Source: Phormidium tenue FACHB-886
Lineage (GTDB): Bacteria > Cyanobacteriota > Cyanobacteriia > Elainellales > Elainellaceae
DNA length: 64,000 bases
Direction of reading: 5' to 3'
Assembly: GCF_014764505.1 (NCBI RefSeq)
Contig: NZ_JACXWX010000004.1
Coordinates: forward strand, 186,001 to 250,000
The translations under genes were made by a program, and so were the position numbers. Below are positions 7,371 to 15,451 of this stretch, piece by piece; positions within the stretch are counted from its first letter, which is position 1, and each line of letters opens with the position of its first letter. The notes beneath the pieces are model-generated. The model saw only the letters and a program-made list of their open reading frames with translations, was not told where the DNA came from and searched no databases.

Positions 7371-9763
7371 GAGGATGTTGCACCTGGAGGCGCTGAACAG
7401 GGAGCAGTCGGGGACGCTGAAGTGGGGGACACCCAAGGAAGAAGGTTGGCTTCTTCAATCCGCCCAGTTTGTCCAAGCTGAGCTGGAGGAGGAACAGCAA
7501 TAGGCTGCACCTCCTCAACCGGCGAGGGGCTCTCGGCTAGGTCAGGCGCAGCAGGAGCAGGGCTATCAACAGGTTCAGTGGGCTGAGCAGGTTGGGGGCT
7601 GGGGGGGACGATCGTTTTGGGAGGCGCTTCTGACCCTACTTCTGCTGCCTCTGGTGCTAAGCAAACTTGCACCTGCAACCAACGTTTTTGGTCGTTTGCA
7701 CCACTTGTACTCAATACTCTTAACACACTGCCGCTAGGCAGAACTGCAAGCGGCTCAGGAGGTTCTGTGTTGGAGAACAAGATGAGAGGAGATGCAGGTT
7801 CGGGCAGGGGCGATCGCACAACAACCTGACTTGAAGCTTGCAGCAAAAGCGGAGAAGCACTGCTTGACGGCGTAGGCTGTAATGCAACGCTAGGAGACGG
7901 AGAGGTAGCCGTGATGGAAGCAGGTTTCCCAAACGGCAGCAGCCAATAAGCTAGCAGACCACCCCCTAACCCTAAGAGCGCCACAATTCCCAACAACAAG
8001 GAGAGGGGAGGAAGGGACTGAGATCGTGCAGGGGACAGTTTCTCACTCTGCACCAGTTTTGTTCTCAGAGTAGAGGAAGTAGTTGGATCTGGCAGAACTG
8101 CTGGCGATTGCGGGGATACTGCAGCCGCCAGAATCGTCCTTTGGGTTTCAGATACAGAGGTCTGGGGCACAGCTTCAGCTAGCGGCAGGGTCGGGGCTGG
8201 TCGGGCTGCTTTGACCCGATAGTGCAGCAAGCCAACCGTGGCATTGTCATAGCCGTTTAGCGTATTAGCAATTTCAATCAACCGCGCCGCCACGCTTGCC
8301 AAGTCAGTTTTACTTTCTAGCAGCGGCAAAATTTCAGAGTCCCAGGCGGTTTCAATACGATCGTTGTCGCTCAAGCCATCAGAACAGAAGATGAATACGC
8401 TGTCTTCATCTAGAATGAACCGCTGCACAGTTGGATAAAGCAAATTAGACGCGCCCATTCCTAGCGCCTGCACCAACGATCCAGCGCTGGGCTGCTGCAG
8501 GGCTTGGCGGTAAGCACTGTAGCCTAAGCGAACCTCACGTGAGGCGACATCATCATCCAACGTTATCTGCCGACAGCCATAGCGAGTCACCCAGTAGGCA
8601 CGGCTATCGCCGACATGCGTGACATAAAGCTCGTGATCGCGCAGCAGTCCCATAACGATCGTTGTACCCATCCGCTGCCGTTCATAGCGCTGTTCGCTAT
8701 CGTTGCGTTGGCTAATTTGGTCATTCGCTGCACAGACTGCTTTCTCCAGCTCCACTGTAAGCGTGATCGAATCCAGCATTTTTGGCTGGAGCGCTTTGAC
8801 TCGCTGCTCCACAGTTTCGATCGCTAGATGCGATGCCACATCTCCCCCTTGATGCCCACCAATCCCGTCGCAAACAATAACTAACGGGAACTGGCTGTCC
8901 TTCTCAACGGTGCCGCTAGCAGGATAACAAGCGTCTTCATTGCGAGAGCGGCTAGGTCCTTGATCGGTAAGCGTAGCAAGCTGAATTTGGGATGTTTGGG
9001 CTTGAGCTACTTCGGCAATCGCCTCGTCTAGCTGCTCTACCAAAATTTCAGCATTATGAATTTGCCCATCAATCAACTGATGGCAAAGCTGCCGGAGGCG
9101 ATCGGCAATTTCTGGTCGGGCAGTCTCAGTCCACTGCAGCCAAAACTCACCTAAATTCCCCAGCGCTAATGCAGAAGCTCGCTCATCCGATCGCAGTTCT
9201 AACAGGTGTAAAATCGAGCCTTCGACCCGCAGTAAGTCTGGATCCAACAGGCTGGAAACTACCTGTTCGCTGCTGAGAGGCTGCCATAGATTTGCCATCT
9301 GCCAGAGCCAGTTGAGCTGTCGCAGCGGGGTTGCCTGCTGCCACTCTTGCAGCAACGCAGGAAAGAGTTGAATCCGAATTTCCGTTTCATCTGCTGGATC
9401 AGGCGTAACCCAGAGGGGTGCATGATCGAGCAACAGCAGCGTGCGATTTCCTTCAGAGTCAACAACTGACAACCAGTCGTACACCTGTGGAACATGCAGC
9501 CGCAGCGGGGAGAGCCGTAGGTAGGGGACAAATGCAGTAGGAACTTCAGCAGAGTTGGCAGACAGCAACCCAGGCTGAGTATCTAGAAAAATACGTGAGC
9601 CTTTGTAGAGGAACCGATCGCCCAGCACCTCGCCTACCTGACAGGACACCGAGCCGCCTGCCGACCACAAGTATTGCCGAATCAGCGGGGTGCGGCAATT
9701 GTGGCAAAACCGATTGCTTTCAGGATTAGAAGCCTGACAGGTAGGATTGGGGCAATAAAGCAT
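7361..9763 (-). CDS. PP2C-type Ser/Thr phosphatase with zinc ribbon and membrane anchor
   Basis: An 800-residue protein with four parts. A zinc ribbon opens it (CPNPTC 4-9 and CHNC 20-23). An uncharacterised helical region follows to about 255. A PP2C phosphatase domain spans about 259-517 with the metal-binding motifs RNED (274-277), DGIGGHQGGD (299-308), GDSRAY (385-390), SDGLSDND (461-468) and YDNAT (505-509). Then come a Pro/Ser/Thr-rich linker, a transmembrane helix at about 587-610, and a Pro-rich tail containing an SH3-like stretch (VLPSGSVLRVLSTSG). The phosphatase should face the cytoplasm. It probably reverses Ser/Thr phosphorylation read by the FHA proteins encoded next to it (inference). 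The 285 bp between this gene and the CHAT gene hold no ORF I can support. Confidence 0.9.
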   Translation of the reverse strand: MLYCPNPTCQASNPESNRFCHNCRTPLIRQYLWSAGGSVSCQVGEVLGDRFLYKGSRIFLDTQPGLLSANSAEVPTAFVPYLRLSPLRLHVPQVYDWLSVVDSEGNRTLLLLDHAPLWVTPDPADETEIRIQLFPALLQEWQQATPLRQLNWLWQMANLWQPLSSEQVVSSLLDPDLLRVEGSILHLLELRSDERASALALGNLGEFWLQWTETARPEIADRLRQLCHQLIDGQIHNAEILVEQLDEAIAEVAQAQTSQIQLATLTDQGPSRSRNEDACYPASGTVEKDSQFPLVIVCDGIGGHQGGDVASHLAIETVEQRVKALQPKMLDSITLTVELEKAVCAANDQISQRNDSEQRYERQRMGTTIVMGLLRDHELYVTHVGDSRAYWVTRYGCRQITLDDDVASREVRLGYSAYRQALQQPSAGSLVQALGMGASNLLYPTVQRFILDEDSVFIFCSDGLSDNDRIETAWDSEILPLLESKTDLASVAARLIEIANTLNGYDNATVGLLHYRVKAARPAPTLPLAEAVPQTSVSETQRTILAAAVSPQSPAVLPDPTTSSTLRTKLVQSEKLSPARSQSLPPLSLLLGIVALLGLGGGLLAYWLLPFGKPASITATSPSPSVALQPTPSSSASPLLLQASSQVVVRSPLPEPASPLILFSNTEPPEPLAVLPSGSVLRVLSTSGANDQKRWLQVQVCLAPEAAEVGSEAPPKTIVPPSPQPAQPTEPVDSPAPAAPDLAESPSPVEEVQPIAVPPPAQLGQTGRIEEANLLPWVSPTSASPTAPCSAPPGATSSPN

Positions 9764-9955
9764 TGCTGCGGCGGTTGGGGTAAACCAGAAATCAGCAGTC
9801 CTACCAGGATAGCTCAGCCATTTGGGGTTGGATCAAGCTCTCTGGAGAGAGAAGATAGTTTTGTGCCCTCAACTCTGTAGGTCAAAAGCTTCTGATCCAA
9901 AACGCTTTGCCGATCTACAAAATTATCTACGCAAAGCTCTAGCCGCAGGCTGGCA

Positions 9956-10318
9956 CTACTTAATCACTAGATGATTGTCTGAGGGCTCATCGGAAATTCT
10001 GGGAAGTCCCATGCTGTAGTTGCGGACACGGCTTTCAAGGTTATAGGCAATATCACCGTTCTGAAGCAGTGCTCGCACAAAATGCTCTAAATCTGACCCA
10101 ATCCGGCGCAGATTGTAATCGGTCAGGTCGGCTCCCTCATAGGCAGCCACCAGTTCATCAAATTTGCGATAGACCTGCTGCAGGGCTTCGTCACTCCAGA
10201 GGAATTCGTTGTCTGGGTCAACGTCTAGTGTCAGGGTATCAGTGCTGGGCACTAGAGCATCGTCAGCAATCTCTGCGGCGAAGATGCGAATGTGGCGAGT
10301 GGTGGACTTAAGCAACAT
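9956..10318 (-). CDS. ndhM: NAD(P)H-quinone oxidoreductase subunit M
   Basis: A 120-residue protein that I recognise as NdhM, a subunit of the peripheral arm of the thylakoid NDH-1 complex found in cyanobacteria and chloroplasts, where the complex takes part in cyclic electron flow and respiration. The opening [17 protein letters not shown], the central LDVDPDNEF and VYRKFDEL, and [16 protein letters not shown] are the conserved stretches. Length and ends agree with the family. It is monocistronic here, with about 190 bp of unremarkable spacer on the PP2C side and a divergent DUF4230 gene on the other. Confidence 0.95.
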   Translation of the reverse strand: MLLKSTTRHIRIFAAEIADDALVPSTDTLTLDVDPDNEFLWSDEALQQVYRKFDELVAAYEGADLTDYNLRRIGSDLEHFVRALLQNGDIAYNLESRVRNYSMGLPRISDEPSDNHLVIK

Positions 10319-10568
10319 AGGCGAGTAGTTTCCGAGATGCGGAGCAAGAAATTTAGACGGATCTATAAAGTTATCTTACAGGCTCAACTTAAACGATGGG
10401 CAATTGCAACAGTTTTGTGTTTTTTGGGGAGGGGATTAATTTCTCTTGATGCTTCTCATATTTCGCGCATCTCTTTAAAGAATTACTCCTAGAATAAAGG
10501 ACGGGGTTAGAGCCGGTAGCCTTCTCAAGCGCCCCACCGCCCCCACTCCTATGAGAGGACGCGACCGC

Positions 10569-11432
10569 ATGAACAAATCTACCCAGCAACGGCATCGTGA
10601 GTATGAGGGCGCAATTCGGCGCTTACCCAGTCTGGGTATCCATCGATTTGTCAGGAACTTATCCCTGATTGCGACTGGCAGCGTTGCGCTAATTGCCGTT
10701 TTCTTGCTAGCAGGTATCTGGCGATCGGGGACTGGTTTTTTCACAGAAGTAGTAGAGCTGTTTGAGAAGCCACAGCCAGAGGCAAGAGTAGATGTGCGAT
10801 CGCTGGTGGTGCAGCAGGTTCGGAATGCAAGCGAGCTAACAACAGCAGTATATGTGATGGAAACCGTAGTGCCTGCTAGTCGTGATCGAACGGTCGGCGG
10901 CTATGTAATCGGCACGACGACGCTTCTTTATATTGCTTATGGTGAAGTTAGAGCGGGCGTAGATCTATCTGCGTTGCGACCTGAAGATGTGCAGGTTAGC
11001 GGGAATGCCCTAACGTTACGGCTGCCGCCGCCCAAAGTTCTTGATAGCAAAATTGATGTGAACCGTTCCAAGGTGTATGACTACGATCGCGGTTTCATGG
11101 GCTTGGGACCGGATGTTGCGCCAGAACTGCAGGAGCTAGCCCAGCGCACCACCCTAGAAAAAATTACTGAATCTGCCTGCGCGGGTGGAGTGTTGCAGCA
11201 AGCCAACGATCGCGCCAAGCTTGCCATCAGCCAGCTTTTGTCTACCGCTGGCTACAGCCAGCTAACGGTGGAAACCCAAGCGCCTCTGCCGGATGCTTGC
11301 CTGCCTATCGATTCACCTGTAGTTGCGCCTGCGCCAACATCGCCCACAATTGAATCGCTTCCGGCAGTACCTGTTACTCCTTCGGTTGACCCCAATTCCT
11401 CTCAGCCTGCTCTTCCGGTTCCGCCTGCATAG
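10569..11432 (+). CDS. DUF4230 membrane-anchored protein
   Basis: A 287-residue protein. A hydrophobic helix near residues 29-51 (LSLIATGSVALIAVFLLAGI) anchors it, followed by a predicted extracytoplasmic DUF4230 domain: VVQQVRNASELTTAVYVMET, IAYGEVRAGVDLS and the late AQRTTLEKI. The C-terminal 50 residues are Pro/Thr/Ser-rich. I prefer ATG 10569 over the in-frame ATG 10551 because AGAGGA lies 10 nt before it whereas 10551 has no Shine-Dalgarno-like sequence. The function of DUF4230 is unknown to me. An intrinsic terminator overlaps the stop codon. Confidence 0.85.
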   Translation: MNKSTQQRHREYEGAIRRLPSLGIHRFVRNLSLIATGSVALIAVFLLAGIWRSGTGFFTEVVELFEKPQPEARVDVRSLVVQQVRNASELTTAVYVMETVVPASRDRTVGGYVIGTTTLLYIAYGEVRAGVDLSALRPEDVQVSGNALTLRLPPPKVLDSKIDVNRSKVYDYDRGFMGLGPDVAPELQELAQRTTLEKITESACAGGVLQQANDRAKLAISQLLSTAGYSQLTVETQAPLPDACLPIDSPVVAPAPTSPTIESLPAVPVTPSVDPNSSQPALPVPPA

Positions 11433-11455
11433 GCGATCGGTTGCCTATTTTTTTC
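11429..11455 (+). terminator. Intrinsic terminator of the DUF4230 gene
   Basis: A six-bp stem ATAGGC/GCCTAT with an 8-nt loop is followed by a run of T at 11448-11454. The left arm includes the TAG stop codon. Confidence 0.75.
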
Positions 11456-11685
11456 TGCTATTCATCAACGCTTGGGTGAGAACAACGCTCAAGCGATTTC
11501 TGCGTTCAACATGCAGCAGTTTCCGGTTGTATCAACTTTTCCTCTATGAATACGTAAGTTCTCTAGGGCGACGTACATTAAATGAGGTTAGGAACAGGGT
11601 TGACGGTGGGTGAAAGGCTAACCAGCGATCGGGGAAAGCTAAGCCTGCTACAGGTACGAGACTTACAAAAGAAGTAAGGAGAATC

Positions 11686-14319
11686 ATGGCAGATAGAGAT
11701 AACCGCTTAGGTAGAGCCTCAAGCTTGAGTTTGCCAGCCAATCGCAGTGACAAACTAGGGCGCACAGATTTAGACGATCTATTTCAGGTTAGTCTTAGCA
11801 AGCGGAGTAAGCTTGATCTGGGCGTTTCTGGGATCAGGCGGGGAGCAAACTTTGATGTAGAACTCTATAGGTTCAAAGTTCCTGTCAGCCAGATTCCCAG
11901 CAGGGTTCGCAATACAGATTTCCGAAAGCTGCGGAATGCCGATCGCAGCCGTTATCTTGAATTGGCAGGGTCATCCCGCTCAGGCGGCAACAGAAACGAG
12001 AGTCTTTCGCTTGCGGAGGCAGCAGAGGGCAATTATTTAGTTCGTCTTCTGCGGCGGGCAGGGGACAGCAGATATAGACTCGCAATTACTGCTACTGAGC
12101 TGCCCATTGACCCAAAACCACCTGACCCAAAACCACCTGTCACAGACCCTCCAGGTAGCGAGGGCAACTCATTTGACCGGCCGATTAATGCCAACCTACC
12201 ATTCAGCATATCGGGCACCATCAGTGACACAGACAAAGAAGACTATTACCGTGTTACAAGTACCGGAAGCGACTATCTGCTCGATCTAAGCGGGCTGAGC
12301 GCCGATGCCAATCTTGAAATCTATAATGCCAATCGCACTCTGATTCGAACTTCTATTAATGCAGGGACTGCCAATGAGCGCTTCATTCAGCCTCTTGCTG
12401 CCGGAACCTATTTCTTTAAAGTTTCTCAAGCTGCAGCAGGCAACCAAACCAATTACAGCCTTGGTGCCACTGCGCTAGTAGACAACTACGCTGGAAAATA
12501 TACCGATGCTGCTAGCCTAGCAACAGCCACATCGCTAAACTTATCCGCTACACCTCAAGTTCTCTCCAACTACGTCGTAGAGCAAGGGGTTAGCTCTCCT
12601 GAGGATTTCTTTAAGTTCACAGTTTCCACTCCAACGGCGTTCCTATCGCTAGAGCTGCAAAATATGCCACTTGGCGATCTGGGTGTCCAGATTTTCCAAG
12701 AAACGGAGACACCTCAACAGGGTCTAACGCTCAACAAAGTCAGAAATCCGAACGGCAGCTATCCCAATGAGCTGTATGCAGGTAAACTCACGCAGGGCAC
12801 TTACTACATTCGGATTCTACCGGGCAGCACCATTACGCCCGGAAGCCCCACTGAAGGTTCAACCTATGATTTGTCATTGACCTTATCCGATAAAACCGGT
12901 ATTCCAACGATCGTCAGAGATATTAAATTTGGGGCAGAAGCATCCAACCCCGGTAATGTGACTGCTGTGGGCAACTTTGCTTACTTCTCTGCTAGCGATG
13001 AAAATGGCAGTGCCCTTTGGCGCACGGATGGTACTCTAGACGGCACTAAAAAAATCCGGAACTTCAGTTCGATTACATCTGAAAAGTTTGCAGTAGTAGG
13101 CAGTGGTGCGGCTGCAAACGTTTACTTTGTGGCAGATGATGGGGTAACCGGCAGCGAACTCTGGACAACGGATGGCACTACAGCTCGCCAAGTTGCCGAC
13201 TTCCAAACGAATGGCACTGCCAGCTCTGATCCTAAACAGCTGATGGCGTTAGGCGATCGGCTTTACTTCACCGCCAAAACAGCCAATCAGATCACCAACC
13301 TTTACCGCACCGCAAATTCTGCCGGGACCGCAGTGGAACTAGTTGCCCGTGCTAGCGAAATTGTAACGAACCCAGATGGCACAGCCAGTGCTGCTCCTGT
13401 AGTGGCTAATTTATCCACCACAGAAATGATTGCAGACAATGCTACCGGCACTCTGTACTTCACGGGCAGGTTGCAAATTGGTGCAGGGGCCGGTGCTACA
13501 TCCAGTGGCAATGAACTGCTCAGCGTTACTAACAACAACGTTTTTGGGCTGACCGATTTTCAGCCAGGCTCAGACTCCTCCAGCCTCAGAAACCTGACAT
13601 TGATTGGCAACAAGCTCTTTGCGACTGCCTTTGTGGGTGGCTCTTTTGATCCCCGTCTAATTCGAGTGGATGGTTTCGGCACTTCTCCCAACTATACGAT
13701 CGTGCAACAAGGGGCAGATACACTCACCGTTGACGGCAAGCTCCAGTACACCCTCACGGCAAACGGTACGCTGTACTTCACGGCAGCCAATGCAAGCCAA
13801 GGTAAGGAAATCTTTAAATTAGACAATGCTCTAACTGTGGTGGGCACCGGCACCGGTGCTGGAAAGACGGTTGATGCAACCCTACTGAAGGACGTTCAGT
13901 TAGGAACTTCGGTGGGGTCTGAACCGTTTAACCTGCTCAGCATTGGCAATGAAATCTACTTCTTTGCGGATGATGGTGAAGCCGGTAGAGAACTCTGGAA
14001 GAGCGATGGTACAGACGCTGGCACCGTACTTGTCAGGAATAATGGCGGCAGCCCTCGTGGGTCAATTGCAGACAATGCTTCTATGGTGCTCTTCCAGAAC
14101 ACGCTCTATTTTGCAGCAGATAATGAAGTCGATGGTCGCCAAGTTTGGACTTATGATCCAGCTGCCCCAGCGAACTCACAGCTGAAGCAGATCATCATTA
14201 ATAGAATTCCTGGACAAGGTGCAGAAGGTTCAAGCCCAATTCAATTCACAGTTGCAGGCAGTAACTTGTTTTTTAATGCGACGGACGGTTTATCTGGAGA
14301 AGAACTCTGGTCAATTTAG
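11686..14319 (+). CDS. PPC-domain protein with ELWxxDGT repeats
   Basis: An 877-residue protein, start fixed by AAGGAG 9 nt before ATG 11686. The first 140 residues resemble a PPC-like domain rich in Arg, Ser and Leu. After a linker of PKPPD repeats, residues about 165-265 form a clear PPC (bacterial pre-peptidase C-terminal) domain (GTISDTDKEDYYRV, DANLEIYNANRTLIRTS, AAGTYFFKVSQ), and a third PPC-like stretch follows to about 405. The rest is a repeat region with the hyalin-type motif ELWxxDGT (ALWRTDGTLDGT near 443, ELWTTDGT near 490, ELWKSDGTDAGT near 768), probably forming a beta-propeller. There is no Sec or Tat signal peptide. Cyanobacterial proteins of this kind are often exported by type I secretion, but no RTX motif is visible. 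A surface or extracellular role is inferred. Confidence 0.85.
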   Translation: MADRDNRLGRASSLSLPANRSDKLGRTDLDDLFQVSLSKRSKLDLGVSGIRRGANFDVELYRFKVPVSQIPSRVRNTDFRKLRNADRSRYLELAGSSRSGGNRNESLSLAEAAEGNYLVRLLRRAGDSRYRLAITATELPIDPKPPDPKPPVTDPPGSEGNSFDRPINANLPFSISGTISDTDKEDYYRVTSTGSDYLLDLSGLSADANLEIYNANRTLIRTSINAGTANERFIQPLAAGTYFFKVSQAAAGNQTNYSLGATALVDNYAGKYTDAASLATATSLNLSATPQVLSNYVVEQGVSSPEDFFKFTVSTPTAFLSLELQNMPLGDLGVQIFQETETPQQGLTLNKVRNPNGSYPNELYAGKLTQGTYYIRILPGSTITPGSPTEGSTYDLSLTLSDKTGIPTIVRDIKFGAEASNPGNVTAVGNFAYFSASDENGSALWRTDGTLDGTKKIRNFSSITSEKFAVVGSGAAANVYFVADDGVTGSELWTTDGTTARQVADFQTNGTASSDPKQLMALGDRLYFTAKTANQITNLYRTANSAGTAVELVARASEIVTNPDGTASAAPVVANLSTTEMIADNATGTLYFTGRLQIGAGAGATSSGNELLSVTNNNVFGLTDFQPGSDSSSLRNLTLIGNKLFATAFVGGSFDPRLIRVDGFGTSPNYTIVQQGADTLTVDGKLQYTLTANGTLYFTAANASQGKEIFKLDNALTVVGTGTGAGKTVDATLLKDVQLGTSVGSEPFNLLSIGNEIYFFADDGEAGRELWKSDGTDAGTVLVRNNGGSPRGSIADNASMVLFQNTLYFAADNEVDGRQVWTYDPAAPANSQLKQIIINRIPGQGAEGSSPIQFTVAGSNLFFNATDGLSGEELWSI

Positions 14320-14399
14320 CACTATTCAAACTTCGATCGAATCCAACCTGTGTACTCGACTGTAGCAACCTGAATTGACTCACTAAGTAATTTAAATTA

Positions 14400-14434
14400 C
14401 CGCCTTTTGTAACCAAGAGGCGGCTTTTTTATTT
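14400..14434 (+). terminator. Intrinsic terminator
   Basis: CCGCCT 14400-14405 pairs with AGGCGG 14418-14423, followed by a T-rich tract to 14434. It separates the two PPC-domain genes, so the second has its own promoter. Confidence 0.85.
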
Positions 14435-14623
14435 GAAGAAGTGGCAAAACTGAAGCCAATAGAAGGTTAATCAAGACCTAGATTCAGCTACAGATTTACT
14501 GGCAATCGCAAATACACTTACTTCATGAAATCTATGTAAAAAATTAGACAAAACCACTGAAATTTCTTGAATAGAGAAAAGCGATTCTAGCATTGCCCGC
14601 CTAGATAGATTAGAGACATAGCA

Positions 14624-15424
14624 ATGCGAACGAATGGCAACTTCAAATCCGCTCAGACTCGTGGAACTGTCAACGCTATCGAGCTAAAGAGCGGCGAGCA
14701 GCAGACGTACCAGGGACAGGTTAGTAGTGCAGGCGCGGATCGGCTTTACCGGCTGCGAATCAATCAGCGTAGCAGCTTTCAGGCATCGTTGACTAATTTG
14801 AACGCTAATGCCAATCTGACTCTGCTAAACAGTCGGGGTAAAACGCTGAAGGCTTCTGCTAAGGGTGGACAAGCTAATGAATCGATCAATCGCCGCCTCG
14901 CCAAAGGAACTTACTTTATTCGGGTGTCTGGGCAGCAGGGCAGCACAGCATACAAACTTCAGCTCGCTGCTGTTGATGCACTCCAGAACGGAACCCGATC
15001 GTCTGCTGATGCAAACAATAGCGCCCTTGTACAGCGAGTTGTAGAGCTAACCAATTTGCAGCGAAGCCAAGCTGGGCTAGCTCCTCTGAAGCTCAATGCA
15101 AAGCTTTCAAATGCTGCCTACGTCCACAGCCGCGACATGGCGCTAAGAGATTTCTTTAGCCACACAGGGTCTGATGGTTCTAATGTCACCAACCGTATTC
15201 GTGAGGCGGGCTACCGCTCCCTCAATGCAGGTGAAAATATTGCGGCAGGCTATGCCACTGCTGAAGCTGTTGTGGAGGGCTGGATGAATAGCCCTGGACA
15301 TCGAGCAAATATTCTGTTTCCTAATGTCAAAGAGATTGGCGTTGGCTTTTATTTTCTCAGTAACGATTCTGGCGCAGTTCTCCAGCGATACTACTGGACA
15401 CAAGATTTTGCAACACCCGCTTAG
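14624..15424 (+). CDS. PPC domain plus CAP (SCP-like) domain protein
   Basis: A 266-residue protein. Residues about 15-115 form a PPC domain whose sequence (LYRLRINQRSSFQASL, NANLTLLNSRGKTLKAS, AKGTYFIRVSGQQGS) parallels the second PPC domain of the preceding gene. Residues about 135-262 form a CAP/SCP domain with its conserved features: AAYVHSRDMALRDFFSH (first CAP histidine), GENIAAGYATAEAVVEGWM and NSPGHRANIL (second histidine). Bacterial CAP proteins are generally secreted; the biochemical activity is unclear. As in its neighbour, no signal peptide precedes the PPC domain. The neighbours probably share an export route and arose from a shared N-terminal module. Confidence 0.88.
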   Translation: MRTNGNFKSAQTRGTVNAIELKSGEQQTYQGQVSSAGADRLYRLRINQRSSFQASLTNLNANANLTLLNSRGKTLKASAKGGQANESINRRLAKGTYFIRVSGQQGSTAYKLQLAAVDALQNGTRSSADANNSALVQRVVELTNLQRSQAGLAPLKLNAKLSNAAYVHSRDMALRDFFSHTGSDGSNVTNRIREAGYRSLNAGENIAAGYATAEAVVEGWMNSPGHRANILFPNVKEIGVGFYFLSNDSGAVLQRYYWTQDFATPA

Positions 15425-15451
15425 TAGCCGTGGGGTGAGATAGCGAGATAC

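Noticed and set aside
10501-10560. tRNA-like stretch on the minus strand upstream of the DUF4230 gene
   Set aside because: A T-arm-like ACCGG-CTCTAAC-CCCGT can be drawn, but one stem pair fails, the T loop lacks TTC, and no acceptor or anticodon stem can be built around it.
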